Origin: Willaertia magna
Taxonomy: Eukaryota; Heterolobosea; Eutetramitea; Acrasida; Naegleriidae
Reading direction: 5' to 3'
Assembly (NCBI GenBank): GCA_902984215.1
Contig: CADWAF010001251.1
Coordinates: 62,001-126,000, forward strand
DNA: 64,000 bases
How positions within the stretch are numbered: position 1 is the first letter of the stretch; each line of letters starts with the position of its first letter. The position numbers and the translations under genes were made by a program. Below are positions 40,150-49,857 of the stretch, piece by piece. The notes beneath the pieces were generated by a model that was given only the letters and a program-made list of their open reading frames with translations, did not search any database and was not told the origin of the DNA.

Positions 40150-42354
40150 ATGAGACCACTTTCCAAAACGTTGCTAAACACCTCCTTCAAAGTAAAGGCA
40201 CATAAACAAACAACATTCCTCCGTTCAACAAGTAATATTAGTTTTGCAAAATATAGTACATTATTCGGACCAGAAGATATACCAAAATTAATACCTAGTG
40301 AATATAGAACCTATCCTGGCTGGAGCACGCAGCAAGTGTTTGACGTACTTTGCTCACCTGTGAAGGATGGAGGAGCAAGTATTGATAAACAAGATATTCA
40401 ACCACTATTGGAAAGGAAATTTGGAGGAGAGAATTTGGTTTGTTTGGTAAATTTAATGAAAAACAACAATTCAAAACTAGCTAAAGAATATTTGAATTCT
40501 TATTTTGAGAATGTCGACATACCTTCAGTGGATGTCACATGTTTTAAAATTCTTGTATGGATCCAAAACAAATTAATAGATGGCTTAATAAATCCTTCAA
40601 GAAAAGTAAAACTCTTACGTGATTTTTTTGGATGTGGCAATCAAATTATCAACAAAACTCCAACTAAAGGGCTAGTTCAGTCATTTGGAAAAGATTTCTT
40701 ACTTAAAAACGTGGAAGAAAAGGTTGCAAACTTTTCCTCAACAATCCACAAAATGATCAAACATTTAACAGAAACAAAAGATATAGACAAGCAAATATTT
40801 CAAATATTCTTTATTGCCTCTGCTCCAGGAACTGGAAAATCAAGATTAAATCAAGAGTTGCGTAGTCTTTCAATAGAATACTTAAAAAGCAATATGAACC
40901 TTTCAGATAAACAAAAAAAGTATCTTGATAACTCAGTTCATATAATGACATCTTTTAAAAATAGTACACCATACTATATGAACAAGGAGACATCCCCTAT
41001 TAATATATTAACTAGTAGGATATTATATTCTTACTTTTCAAGAGAGAGAGAGTCCTTTCCTTTTACACGGTTTGTTGCACATTGTCAAGATTTATATTTT
41101 TGTTCCATTTTGGAAGCAATTTCTGTTGTAAGAAAAGACAGAGAAGAATCAAAGTTATTAGAAAAAGAGGAACCATTAATAATATTTTTTTCTATTGACG
41201 AATTTCAAGATATGATTAATGGTCGACAATTCCTTGACACACAAGTGAGAGAATTATGCTCAACGATGTATTCTTCCTGGAAAGATATAAAAGTAATATT
41301 AATTCCTATATTCTCAGGTCTTTCCTGGTATGAAATGGACAGATTACTGAGGAAATCAACATTTAGTTATCAAGATATACCAACAAGTAGTATAGATATG
41401 GTGGGAATAGAAGAAATTGCCAAACATGTATTCAACAAATATGGCATACCTGAAAGACTTGTATTTGAAGATAAGTTAGTTTATTCTTATCTTAAAAAAA
41501 CATACGGCCATCCTAGATTACTTGAAAAAACATTAGAATTCCTTGTTTTTAAATATACTCAAAATCCATCACACCATTTTGGCAAAGATGACACCTTTCA
41601 ATTAATTGACCTACTAAACCAATTCAATTTAGCAGATATTTCTGTTGATGTTGCTAAAATCATTCTAGCACACACTATTATAGGTACTAATGTCACATAT
41701 GAATTAGAGATTGGGGATTACAAGATTAAAGATTTGGATGACAAAGGTATACTTAAATTAGAAAAAAAAGGTGGCTCTTATAATATTGTGATGTCTTGGT
41801 ATCAACTCACAAGCTTGGTTAGTTTATTGCCAGATAATAAACGTAAATTGTGGTTACAATTTTTAAAGAGTATGGATGATTGTATGACCTTTCCAAACAT
41901 CAATTTATATGATTACCCATTTAAAAAATTTCACGTGTTGTTTGATATGATTTTGAACGAATGCTTTTGCTATTTGGGTTCAGATAGATTGCCAGTTGAA
42001 GACAGATTAAGGGGATTCAGTTATTCTTTAAACGAAACAAATCTTTGCAATAAGTTAGAATTAGGTGTTGAGAAATTTGATACCGAAGATTACAGAACAG
42101 ATATGGAGATATACTTTGGAACCTACGTTTACAATTTAGTATTTACTTATCTTCCAAAGAAAATTCATTTCAGTAATTTAGATTCTAACATGGTTTCACG
42201 TTTATTTGGGGTGTCTGTAAAAAACATGGATAAGCGTGTTCTTAACCAATCTTTCTCAAATTTGGATGAATTATTGGATTACTTTAACACTCACACAAAA
42301 AATAAGAATGAACAAATAAGATTGCTTTATGATGTTGAAATCATTTTCGATTAA
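40150..42354 (+). CDS. Crinkler/RHS-like P-loop NTPase with mitochondrial-type presequence
   Basis: 734 residues, no intron. The first 35 residues are rich in Arg, Lys, Ser and Thr with no acid, as in a mitochondrial targeting peptide. A P-loop A-S-A-P-G-T-G-K-S ends at 231; Walker B is I-I-F-F-S-I-D-E-F-Q-D (Asp350, Glu351). The spacing, the F-x-x-D-E-F-Q-D form and the following I-P-I-F-S-G-L strand resemble NTPase modules of Crinkler effectors and trypanosome RHS proteins. The C-terminal 250 residues show no domain I know; a nuclease cannot be confirmed. Helical winged elements near G-H-P-R-L-L-E-K-T-L fit a STAND-like C-lobe. A generic AAA/STAND ATPase is the alternative. Confidence 0.55.
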   Translation: MRPLSKTLLNTSFKVKAHKQTTFLRSTSNISFAKYSTLFGPEDIPKLIPSEYRTYPGWSTQQVFDVLCSPVKDGGASIDKQDIQPLLERKFGGENLVCLVNLMKNNNSKLAKEYLNSYFENVDIPSVDVTCFKILVWIQNKLIDGLINPSRKVKLLRDFFGCGNQIINKTPTKGLVQSFGKDFLLKNVEEKVANFSSTIHKMIKHLTETKDIDKQIFQIFFIASAPGTGKSRLNQELRSLSIEYLKSNMNLSDKQKKYLDNSVHIMTSFKNSTPYYMNKETSPINILTSRILYSYFSRERESFPFTRFVAHCQDLYFCSILEAISVVRKDREESKLLEKEEPLIIFFSIDEFQDMINGRQFLDTQVRELCSTMYSSWKDIKVILIPIFSGLSWYEMDRLLRKSTFSYQDIPTSSIDMVGIEEIAKHVFNKYGIPERLVFEDKLVYSYLKKTYGHPRLLEKTLEFLVFKYTQNPSHHFGKDDTFQLIDLLNQFNLADISVDVAKIILAHTIIGTNVTYELEIGDYKIKDLDDKGILKLEKKGGSYNIVMSWYQLTSLVSLLPDNKRKLWLQFLKSMDDCMTFPNINLYDYPFKKFHVLFDMILNECFCYLGSDRLPVEDRLRGFSYSLNETNLCNKLELGVEKFDTEDYRTDMEIYFGTYVYNLVFTYLPKKIHFSNLDSNMVSRLFGVSVKNMDKRVLNQSFSNLDELLDYFNTHTKNKNEQIRLLYDVEIIFD

Positions 42355-42398
42355 TGTGAAATTTAATATTTAACTTTAATTCAAGCATTCTCCTTTAG

Positions 42399-43490
42399 AT
42401 CCAAGATATTGTATGGAAAACAGAAAGCAAATTATCGCCAAATTTAATTCAAGAGAAAATTAAATTTTTAAAGTACTCTAGCGATAAATTTATAATTGTT
42501 ACAACAAATAACATTGTCTATATTTACGGATCGGATGCCAATGAATTAATTAAAGATAATAATTTTGGAAATATTAAATTCTTAGAAAGTGGAAATAGTC
42601 ATTCCATTATTATAAATGATCTTAATGATTTTTATTTTTATGGAAATATTTATGAAAATTTTAATTCAAAAAAGAAATTTATTTTTAATCCAAGTGTCAT
42701 TTTCAAAAAAGAAATTAAAGAATTAAGAATAGGAGAACAACATGTATTTATTTTAACAAAAGATAATTTAATTTATGGTTTTGGAAGTAATGAAAAGGGA
42801 CAATTAGGGTTATCTGAAGATATTGAATTTTGTAAAGATTTTACAAAAATTAATTTTAATTTAAAAGTAAAAGATTTACAATGCGGATATCAACATTCTT
42901 TATTGTTAGATTTTTATGGAAATATTTATGTCACAGGAAGTAATGATTATAATGCTTTAGGATTTGATAGTTCAGTAAATAAATTAAATACATTTACAAA
43001 AATAGAATTACCATTTAAAGTTATTAAAATATATGGGGATATGTGTAGTAGTTTTGTTTTATCTGAAAATTATGAACTTTATGGTGTTGGTTATAATTTA
43101 GAATGTCAACTTGGTTTGGGGGATTCCATTCAAAGAAATGAGTTTACAAAAATTAATTTACAATGTTCAATGAAGAATATTAACGTTTTAAAATCATATA
43201 ATGAATTCTGTTTTATTAAAGATAATAATGATTTTTATTTTAGTGGATTTTCTAAACATAACTATTTAATTGATAAAAAAGAGGCAAGTACGTTTGTTAA
43301 ATTAAATATGAAAGATAAACAGAATTTAAAATATGTATATCCAATATTTATGTGTTTTAGTATTTATTTATTATTTATTGATTATAAAATTAATGGTGAA
43401 GATGAGGAAATTAACTTTCTAAGTTTAAAACTATTACAAATATTAAAAAATTGTAAATTAATTGACATTGATTTTGCCTTCATAAATTAA
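42399..43490 (+). CDS. RCC1-repeat protein, first exon uncertain
   Basis: A continuous frame from 42399 encodes about 363 residues of RCC1-type blades: Y-I-Y-G-S-D, I-Y-G-F-G-S-N-E-K-G-Q-L-G-L, I-Y-V-T-G-S-N-D-Y-N-A-L-G and L-Y-G-V-G-Y-N-L-E-C-Q-L-G-L-G-D. There is no in-frame ATG until 43041, which would cut off half the propeller, and an in-frame TAG sits directly before 42399 as part of an acceptor-like TCCTTTAG. So a short upstream exon is needed. One option is ATG 42329 or 42332 to 42355, overlapping the end of the previous gene in another frame, with a weak GTGAAA donor. RCC1 propellers bind proteins or chromatin; the role is unknown. A 5'-truncated pseudogene is possible. Confidence 0.6.
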   Translation: MQDIVWKTESKLSPNLIQEKIKFLKYSSDKFIIVTTNNIVYIYGSDANELIKDNNFGNIKFLESGNSHSIIINDLNDFYFYGNIYENFNSKKKFIFNPSVIFKKEIKELRIGEQHVFILTKDNLIYGFGSNEKGQLGLSEDIEFCKDFTKINFNLKVKDLQCGYQHSLLLDFYGNIYVTGSNDYNALGFDSSVNKLNTFTKIELPFKVIKIYGDMCSSFVLSENYELYGVGYNLECQLGLGDSIQRNEFTKINLQCSMKNINVLKSYNEFCFIKDNNDFYFSGFSKHNYLIDKKEASTFVKLNMKDKQNLKYVYPIFMCFSIYLLFIDYKINGEDEEINFLSLKLLQILKNCKLIDIDFAFIN

Positions 43491-43537
43491 TTAAAGTTGT
43501 AAAAACCTAAAGCTTTGCGGCGTGACAATAAAAAAAA

Positions 43538-45211
43538 ATGATTAAATTAAAACCAACAATCATTTTTTTAATTTTTATTTTTTTAATTGTTAATCTCTAT
43601 TTTCTTTTACATTTACTTTCCACTTATGATAAATCATCAAATAAAAAACTAAAACAACAAGAACAACCAATATTAATATCATCGGAAAATGATCAAATTA
43701 ATGAAAAACAAGTAGAAAAACAAGAAGCTAAACCAATAATTATTCCACAACAACCATTTACTGAAATTAATAATATAAAGAATAATGATAACAAAAATGA
43801 AGTAATAAATATGAAATTGGGTTGTTTAATGAATGATAATGAAATAAAACCAACTTTTCAATCAAATGTTTGTTTTAAAGAATATGATTGTGGATTTTTA
43901 AATGATTGGAAACAACAAAAATTAATCATGTGTGATAATCCATTATCCACAACAACAATCTCTAATAATGATATCATTACTAACATGAATGATATAAATT
44001 CCAATTTAATTTGTTATTCAACAATAAATAAACATATTCCAGTACCTACTAGACCACATACAATATGTGAATCTAATCAATTAATAATTGATTTTACAAA
44101 ATTATCTTTAGCACAATGTTTAAAATACAGACCTGGATATTTATGTAGAACATTTACATATTATAATTATAAAAATGGTGCTTTAATGGGTAATTGTAAA
44201 GTAAATGAAAATAATTTTAAATTAGATAAATTTTCAAATGATTTTGGAAAAGATATTTTTAGTTCATTTCAAAATAATTTAAATAATTTAAATAAAATTA
44301 AAATTGAAAAGGGGATTACAATCTTTTTAACAAGAGAAGTAGATGAACATGTTAATATGTTCCATGCAACAAGTGATTTCTTTAATACTTATTTAATGTT
44401 AGAGTTCTTTCAAATAAATAATCAAGAAGATGTACAGATTGTTATTTTAGATGATCATAAAGATGGACCTTTTGATATGATTTGGGATAATACATTTTCT
44501 TTTAAGAAACCTATGCGTAGAGCTAGAGATTTTAAAGATCAAGTTATTTTATTTGAGAGAGCTATATTTCAGATGGCTGGGTATGCATCTCCTTTATTAT
44601 CACATTTATTGGATTTTAATAAGAATAATAAAGGTCAATGTAGTGATAGATTAGTGACAATATCATTATTTACTGAAAGAATTATTAAAGGATTTAAAAT
44701 ACCTATAAGAGATTTAAATAATAAGGTTATTAAGGTTTTATTTATTAGTAGAAAACCATATAATTTAAATGGAATACAACATTCTTTTATGGGTAGACAA
44801 ATATCTAATGAAGATGAAATTATGAAATCTTTAAAATCATTAGAAAAGGAAAATAATTTTCAAGTTGAGAAAATTGATTTTGCACATTTAACATTTAAAG
44901 AACAAATTCAAAAAGTTTATTATTCTGATTTTTTAATTGGTTTTCATGGAGCTGGTTTAACTCATGCTTTATGGTTACCAAATAGTAATGCAGCTGTATT
45001 AGAATTATGGTCAAAAGAAAGTGTTCAGAATTGGCAATGTTTTGAACAAATTACTTTATGGAAAGGTAATCTTTATGATATTTGGAAGAATAGAGATGAT
45101 AAGAAACATTGGAAAGATGCTAATGGTGATTATACAGAAGTTAATGTTAATGAATTTTTAGAGAAATTTATGAATTTATTAAAAGAATTAAAAAATAAGA
45201 GAAATATTTAA
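43538..45211 (+). CDS. GT61-family glycosyltransferase (type II Golgi membrane protein)
   Basis: 557 residues with a short cytosolic start, one transmembrane segment (about 8-28, I-I-F-L-I-F-I-F-L-I-V-N) and an Asn/Gln-rich stem. The lumenal domain ends in the GT61 hallmarks: K-V-L-F-I-S-R-K, F-I-G-F-H-G-A-G-L-T-H read here as LIGFHGAGLTH, then A-L-W-L-P-N-S-N-A-A-V-L-E-L-W. GT61 (DUF563) includes EOGT and plant xylosyl- and arabinosyltransferases. Sugar and acceptor cannot be told from sequence. Several Cys in the first third may form disulfides. The ATG follows a run of A, and the gene is convergent with the MEKK-like kinase, only 4 bp apart. Confidence 0.82.
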   Translation: MIKLKPTIIFLIFIFLIVNLYFLLHLLSTYDKSSNKKLKQQEQPILISSENDQINEKQVEKQEAKPIIIPQQPFTEINNIKNNDNKNEVINMKLGCLMNDNEIKPTFQSNVCFKEYDCGFLNDWKQQKLIMCDNPLSTTTISNNDIITNMNDINSNLICYSTINKHIPVPTRPHTICESNQLIIDFTKLSLAQCLKYRPGYLCRTFTYYNYKNGALMGNCKVNENNFKLDKFSNDFGKDIFSSFQNNLNNLNKIKIEKGITIFLTREVDEHVNMFHATSDFFNTYLMLEFFQINNQEDVQIVILDDHKDGPFDMIWDNTFSFKKPMRRARDFKDQVILFERAIFQMAGYASPLLSHLLDFNKNNKGQCSDRLVTISLFTERIIKGFKIPIRDLNNKVIKVLFISRKPYNLNGIQHSFMGRQISNEDEIMKSLKSLEKENNFQVEKIDFAHLTFKEQIQKVYYSDFLIGFHGAGLTHALWLPNSNAAVLELWSKESVQNWQCFEQITLWKGNLYDIWKNRDDKKHWKDANGDYTEVNVNEFLEKFMNLLKELKNKRNI

Positions 45212-45215
45212 TAAT

Positions 45216-47387
45216 TTATTCAAAAAAGGAATTAGTAATTGCCATTGGTGGAGGAGATATATCCCCAAATAATTCTTTTGTTAATGATTTAAAGGTAGGA
45301 AGTTTTGCTAAATGTAGTTTGTTATACTCATCTCTTATGGAATCAATAATTTTATAAATGTCACACATTTCCTGATTTATATTCGAAAATTGTATATTTA
45401 AGAATTCGTGTTTAAGCAACTCACTTGCCTTAGGTCGTTTTTCAGGATTTCTTTTAAAGTTAATAAGTAATTACAACAATTAAAATTCAGATACTTACAC
45501 ATCCAAACATTTCAGTATTAAATCTGATAATTCCTTAGAAACATATTTTGGTATGAATTCTTCGTAAATCAAATGTATATTTTTTACCATGAACTCTACA
45601 TAATGAAATTCAGTTGCCAATTCCTTGGGGTAATGTAAGAACCATGGGTTTTTGCCGTATATCATTTCCAGTATTGTTATGCCTAAGGACCATATATCAT
45701 TGGCATGAGATCTTTTGTAAATTACTTCCCCTTTTAATTGTTCAATGCTCATGTAAGGGATAGTGCCCGTCATTGCTTTTGTTTTTGTAATAATGGATCG
45801 AGATTTTTCCAAGTGCCTCCTACATATAAGCTTTGATTCTCCAAAATCCCCAAGTTTTACCGTTTCAGCGTTCTTCAACAGTAGATTGTCACATTTTATG
45901 TCTCTATGAAAAATAGCTTCTTCTCTTTCTTCATGAAGATACTGTAATGCCTTTAGAATTTGCCCTAGATACAATTGGATTACTCCCTCGCTAAACCCTC
46001 GTTTCATTTTGGTCAAAATTTGTTTTAGAGATCCACCACTCATAAACTCCATCAAAATGTAGCAAAAATCAGTTGAAAACTCAACCCCTTTGTATTGTAC
46101 AATATGTTCGTGGGTCAGTGTCTTCATAATGCTAACTTCCCTTTCAATTTTAGCCTTAATTGACGTCTCTGAAGAGTGTAGAATTTTCTTTACAGCTATC
46201 ATTTGGTTGTTGACAGAATCGAAACACATGTTGACAGTACCAAAAGATCCAAATCCTAGAGTTTTCATTACTACCCATCCTTTGCAAGCTTCAAATGAAA
46301 CAGCGTTACTCGATGATGATGGATTTACAACAACAGCCTCCTCCTCCTTCCACAATGTTACCCTCACTCTTCCACCATTCAAATTTTTAGTGCTATCTAC
46401 ATCCAACCACTGTTTATATTGTTTATCAAAGTACATTAACCTTATCTTTTCTTTCCTATCAATCTGGAATTTTTCCTTAATTTTTCTCTCAATCGCATGA
46501 AGTGCAGAAATAGAACTTCCAGCAGCATACTCAATCTTTTTTTTTCTTCCCTTGTATTCTGTAAGGAAGGAGTTTATTGGATAATTTGGTGGTAGTGTTT
46601 TAGCCAAAGGAGGAGAAAGTTTTTGTGCAACTTTTAATAAGTTGCTCGATGTATTCGTAGAAGTTGGGGATGTATCCGGTTTTAACGGGATTGAGTCAAT
46701 CTTTTTCTTAACAGGTTTCCTTATGGTGGGTGCTATAGAGGAAGAAGTGGAAGATGAAGAAGATGATGAGGAAGTTTCTTTTTCTTTTGAAGGTCTTTTT
46801 GGAGGAAATAAGGATGTACCACCAATTGATTTTAAACTAGTTCTGGGCGTAATTAGGGAAGAAGATTTAGTAACAGGGAAATATAAAACAATTCCTTTCT
46901 TTGGATCGCTAACAGTCTGGGTACTACTAGCGTTATTGTTATTATTAAGTTTAAGAACTGGTTTTTGTTTGATTGTTGGTTTTGCTGTTGAAGTTGCTGT
47001 TGTTACTGACCTAACGTTTGATAACGTTGGTAATCTTGAAGAAGATATACCCTTGCTTTTAGTGGAATAAGTAGGGATTGGAGGGATAGAAGAGGATTTT
47101 TCAGTATTGTTTGGAATAGAATCAATAGAAACAACTGAGGCAAGGGAGTCTATTGAATTTTCAATGAATGTAGTAGAAGTAACAACGGTAGAAGGAGGAG
47201 AAGTATCTAGAATAGTTTTATCTAATTCCTCAAGACTTTTAGATATTTCGTTACTCAAGTCCTCATGTTTGAAAGAAAAAGGAATATTAGCACTAGGCTC
47301 CCTTTCATCTTTAATTTCACCTTCTCCCTCAAGAACTTCTTCCTTAAGAACAGACGTAAAGGAGCTTAGAGTTGCCGGTTCAATCAT
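45216..47387 (-). CDS. MEKK-like protein kinase (STE11/MAP3K type)
   Basis: Two exons (47387-45499 and 45450-45216) across a 48-nt intron give 707 residues; the junction rebuilds the kinase end L-D-V-N-P-E-K-R-P-K-A. The kinase has L-G-F-G-S-F-G-T-V, I-A-V-K-K-I, E-F-M-S-G-G-S-L, HRDIKCDN, DFG, and G-T-I-P-Y-M-S-I-E-Q, like STE-group MAP3Ks. Before it lies a beta-grasp-like stretch (K-K-I-E-Y-A-A-G-S-S ... I-R-L-M-Y-F-D) that could be a PB1 domain, as in MEKK2/3. The N-terminal 280 residues are Ser/Thr/Pro-rich. Start 47387 is preferred because TTGGCGCCAA lies 17 bp upstream; an ATG at 47432 is possible and would put that motif inside the coding region. Confidence 0.8.
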
Positions 47388-47404
47388 TTCTTTGCTAGTG
47401 GTGA

Positions 47405-47414
47405 TTGGCGCCAA
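47405..47414. promoter_or_regulatory. TTGGCGCCAA palindrome (E2F-like site)
   Basis: Identical to the palindrome at 29491 and nearly the same distance (17 bp) from the presumed ATG of the MEKK-like gene. The 343-bp region 47388-47730 is shared with the divergent RGS-SAM gene. Confidence 0.4.
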
Positions 47415-47730
47415 AAAAAAGGCAACAACCATAAACCACCACCAACTAGTTCGATTAGTACATAAAGAATTGGGAAACGCATGAAAGTATATTAGAATAG
47501 TATCATAAAAAGATTGATAACCATAATGCAATGAATATTCTAGTATTGCTGTTGGATATTGCCCATCCTTGTTGGCTTCATCTTATCAAAAGTACGTCTG
47601 TTCGACAAATTGAACAAGCAATGCATAGATTCTTTTTTATTCAAGAGACCATGCCGCACAGTATAAATTGCATGGAGTTGGAAAAGAGACAAGTGAAAGC
47701 AAAAAAAAAGTACTTAAAAACACAGCGAAA

Positions 47731-48405
47731 ATGAAAGCAGCAAACATTGTGAAACAATACAATACATTTGAAAGTTGTTGGCAACAAAGAGACGGTAGAG
47801 AACAAATACACATCTACCTAAAAGAGAGATTTAATGAAGAATTACTATTGTGTTTAGAAATGACTGAAAGAAACATGACCACTTTAACAGTTTTTGACAA
47901 AAACAATAATGAGCTTGTGATAATACAGTTTAAAGAACTTTATAACCAATTCGTATCTAATTCTGCTCAACAATGTGTAAATATTTGTGGTCGCCTCAGA
48001 GATAAATTTACTAAGGAATTCATAGCAATAATAGACACAACCAATAATTATGAAATTAAAACTGAAAAACTAAACAAACTTTATTCATCATTAAAGAAAG
48101 AACTAATAATACAATTTAAAACTGAAATATTTCCTTCTCTAAAGAAACTTGAAACTTTTCAAATCTTTTTACTTTCAAAAATAATAGAAGCAACAACAGA
48201 ACCAGAAATTGAAATTGAAACTGTTTTAAAAACAAATGAAATGGAAGAATATTGTAAATTATTTTCAAAGAAAAAATTAATGTATTTATCACAATTAAAA
48301 GAATATACAAGTGATGATTATAGGAAGCTTGGAATTAAAAAATTAGGTCATATTAAAAGGTTATTGAGAATTGTAAAACAACAACCTTTAACGACAGCAA
48401 ATTAA
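47731..48405 (+). CDS. Small RGS-like plus SAM domain protein
   Basis: 224 residues from the first ATG of the frame. Residues about 5-145 fit an RGS helical bundle: Y-N-T-F-E-S-C-W-Q-Q-R-D-G-R-E-Q-I-H-I-Y-L-K, F-N-E-E-L-L-L-C-L-E-M, and a helix ending in I-F-P-S-L-K-K-L. Residues about 170-220 form a SAM domain (L-S-Q-L-K-E-Y-T-S-D-D-Y-R-K-L-G-I-K-K-L-G-H). RGS domains speed GTP hydrolysis by G-alpha; SAM domains dimerise or bind other SAM proteins. The combination hints at a scaffolded G-protein regulator. The RGS call is weaker than the SAM call. Transcribed away from the MEKK-like kinase. Confidence 0.6.
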   Translation: MKAANIVKQYNTFESCWQQRDGREQIHIYLKERFNEELLLCLEMTERNMTTLTVFDKNNNELVIIQFKELYNQFVSNSAQQCVNICGRLRDKFTKEFIAIIDTTNNYEIKTEKLNKLYSSLKKELIIQFKTEIFPSLKKLETFQIFLLSKIIEATTEPEIEIETVLKTNEMEEYCKLFSKKKLMYLSQLKEYTSDDYRKLGIKKLGHIKRLLRIVKQQPLTTAN

Positions 48406-48566
48406 ATCAGTAAATTGATGGTTTTTGAATAAATATAATAAAATACTATACGGAGCGTCATGCTTCCAAAATAAAGAATTTCCGTTTTTACTAATTCCGT
48501 TCCGGTTGAATTACAGATTAAAAAAAATTATACCCATTATTTTTAGAACACAAACAATTGTAAAAA

Positions 48567-49736
48567 ATGTTAAATACACTAACCCCTGTTGCTAGCACTA
48601 CAGAGTTGACTGCAATAAATATTTTTCAAGAAAATAATCAATCAAACAATACCGATCCTACAATAATTGAAAATGAATTATTAATAACGAAATTAGTTAC
48701 ATTATTTGCAGTTTTATTTTCTAGTTTTATTTGTTCTTTATTACCAATAGTTTTTGCCAGAGTTGACTATTTTAAAAGAAAATTTAAGGAGAAAAATATC
48801 CTTCTTGTTTTAGATCAATGTAATGGATTGGCAGGTGGCGTTTTATTAAGTGGAGGATTATTACATTTACTTCCAGACGCAATAGATTCAATTCAAGATG
48901 GTTTAACTAATTTACTAGGAAAAAAACATGGATTAACAAACTACCCTTTAGCATCTTTATTGCTGTGTTTAACGGTTTTATTTTTATATTCAAGCGAATT
49001 TGTTTTTATGGCGATTTTAGGTTCTTTACAAAAAGAAAGAAAAGAGAAAAATGGCAGCCATCATTCTGTAAATCACGGTTTTGGTCAACCAGCAGAAAAT
49101 TGTAACGAAACAACAGTTTTATTGAAAAAAGAACACCACCATCACAATGAAAAGCATCATGAACATCACCACCATGATCACGAAGAACATGGGAATTGTG
49201 GTCATGTCGAAATTACTAATTTAATTTTTGAAAGAAACATTAAACAAGGAATACCCTTCTTACTAACCTCAATTATACTGTGGATTGCATTATCTTTACA
49301 TTCTATATTTATAGGATTGGGATTTGGGGCTCAGTCAGATGTCAACAAGATGTGGGGAATATTTGCAGCAATCGTTTCTCATCAATTAATTGAAGCATTT
49401 TCCTTAGGCTCTATTGTTAACAAGGGTTGTAAAAAGATATCCTTAGCTGTTGCATTGTTATTCTTGTACTCTATTGCCGTTCCCATTGGAATTGCGATTG
49501 GAATGATTGTTTCACATTACGCTAACAGCGAAGATCATGGACAACAGCAAAAGGATAGCCCTGGATTATTAGTGACAGAAGGTGTGTTTTTAGCATTAGC
49601 TGCTGGTGCTTTTGTTTATGTTGCCTTACTTGAGATTGCCATCCATCAACCAAAAAACAAGTATTTAAAACTCACAAGATTGGGGTTAATGTTATTGGGT
49701 TTTAGTGCAATGTCAGTGTTGGCCATATGGGCTTAA
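48567..49736 (+). CDS. ZIP-family zinc/iron transporter
   Basis: 389 residues with eight predicted transmembrane segments. The long loop between segments 3 and 4 carries a His-rich metal-binding stretch (about 190-215, with HHHH and H-D-H runs). Segment 4 has H-S-I-F-I-G-L-G-F-G and segment 5 has H-Q-L-I-E-A-F-S-L-G, the ZIP signature of the metal path. ZIP proteins move Zn2+ or Fe2+ into the cytosol from outside or from vesicles. This form is closest to the plant and ZIP1-3-like group. No signal peptide is needed; the N-terminal 40 residues face the lumen or exterior and carry N-glycosylation sites. Confidence 0.92.
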   Translation: MLNTLTPVASTTELTAINIFQENNQSNNTDPTIIENELLITKLVTLFAVLFSSFICSLLPIVFARVDYFKRKFKEKNILLVLDQCNGLAGGVLLSGGLLHLLPDAIDSIQDGLTNLLGKKHGLTNYPLASLLLCLTVLFLYSSEFVFMAILGSLQKERKEKNGSHHSVNHGFGQPAENCNETTVLLKKEHHHHNEKHHEHHHHDHEEHGNCGHVEITNLIFERNIKQGIPFLLTSIILWIALSLHSIFIGLGFGAQSDVNKMWGIFAAIVSHQLIEAFSLGSIVNKGCKKISLAVALLFLYSIAVPIGIAIGMIVSHYANSEDHGQQQKDSPGLLVTEGVFLALAAGAFVYVALLEIAIHQPKNKYLKLTRLGLMLLGFSAMSVLAIWA

Positions 49737-49857
49737 TAAATTACACGAGTTTTTTTACACTAAAAATCAGGGAATTAGTTTATTATTAAATATTGTTCTA
49801 ATAATTATTTTCTAACAGCATAATTCCTTTTTTAAGTAGTGTTGTTGGTGTTACAAA

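Noticed and set aside
46642..47484. Long plus-strand frames opposite the MEKK-like N-terminus
   Set aside because: These are antisense to a Ser/Thr/Pro-rich coding stretch, which commonly leaves open frames on the other strand; the sense frame joins a complete kinase.
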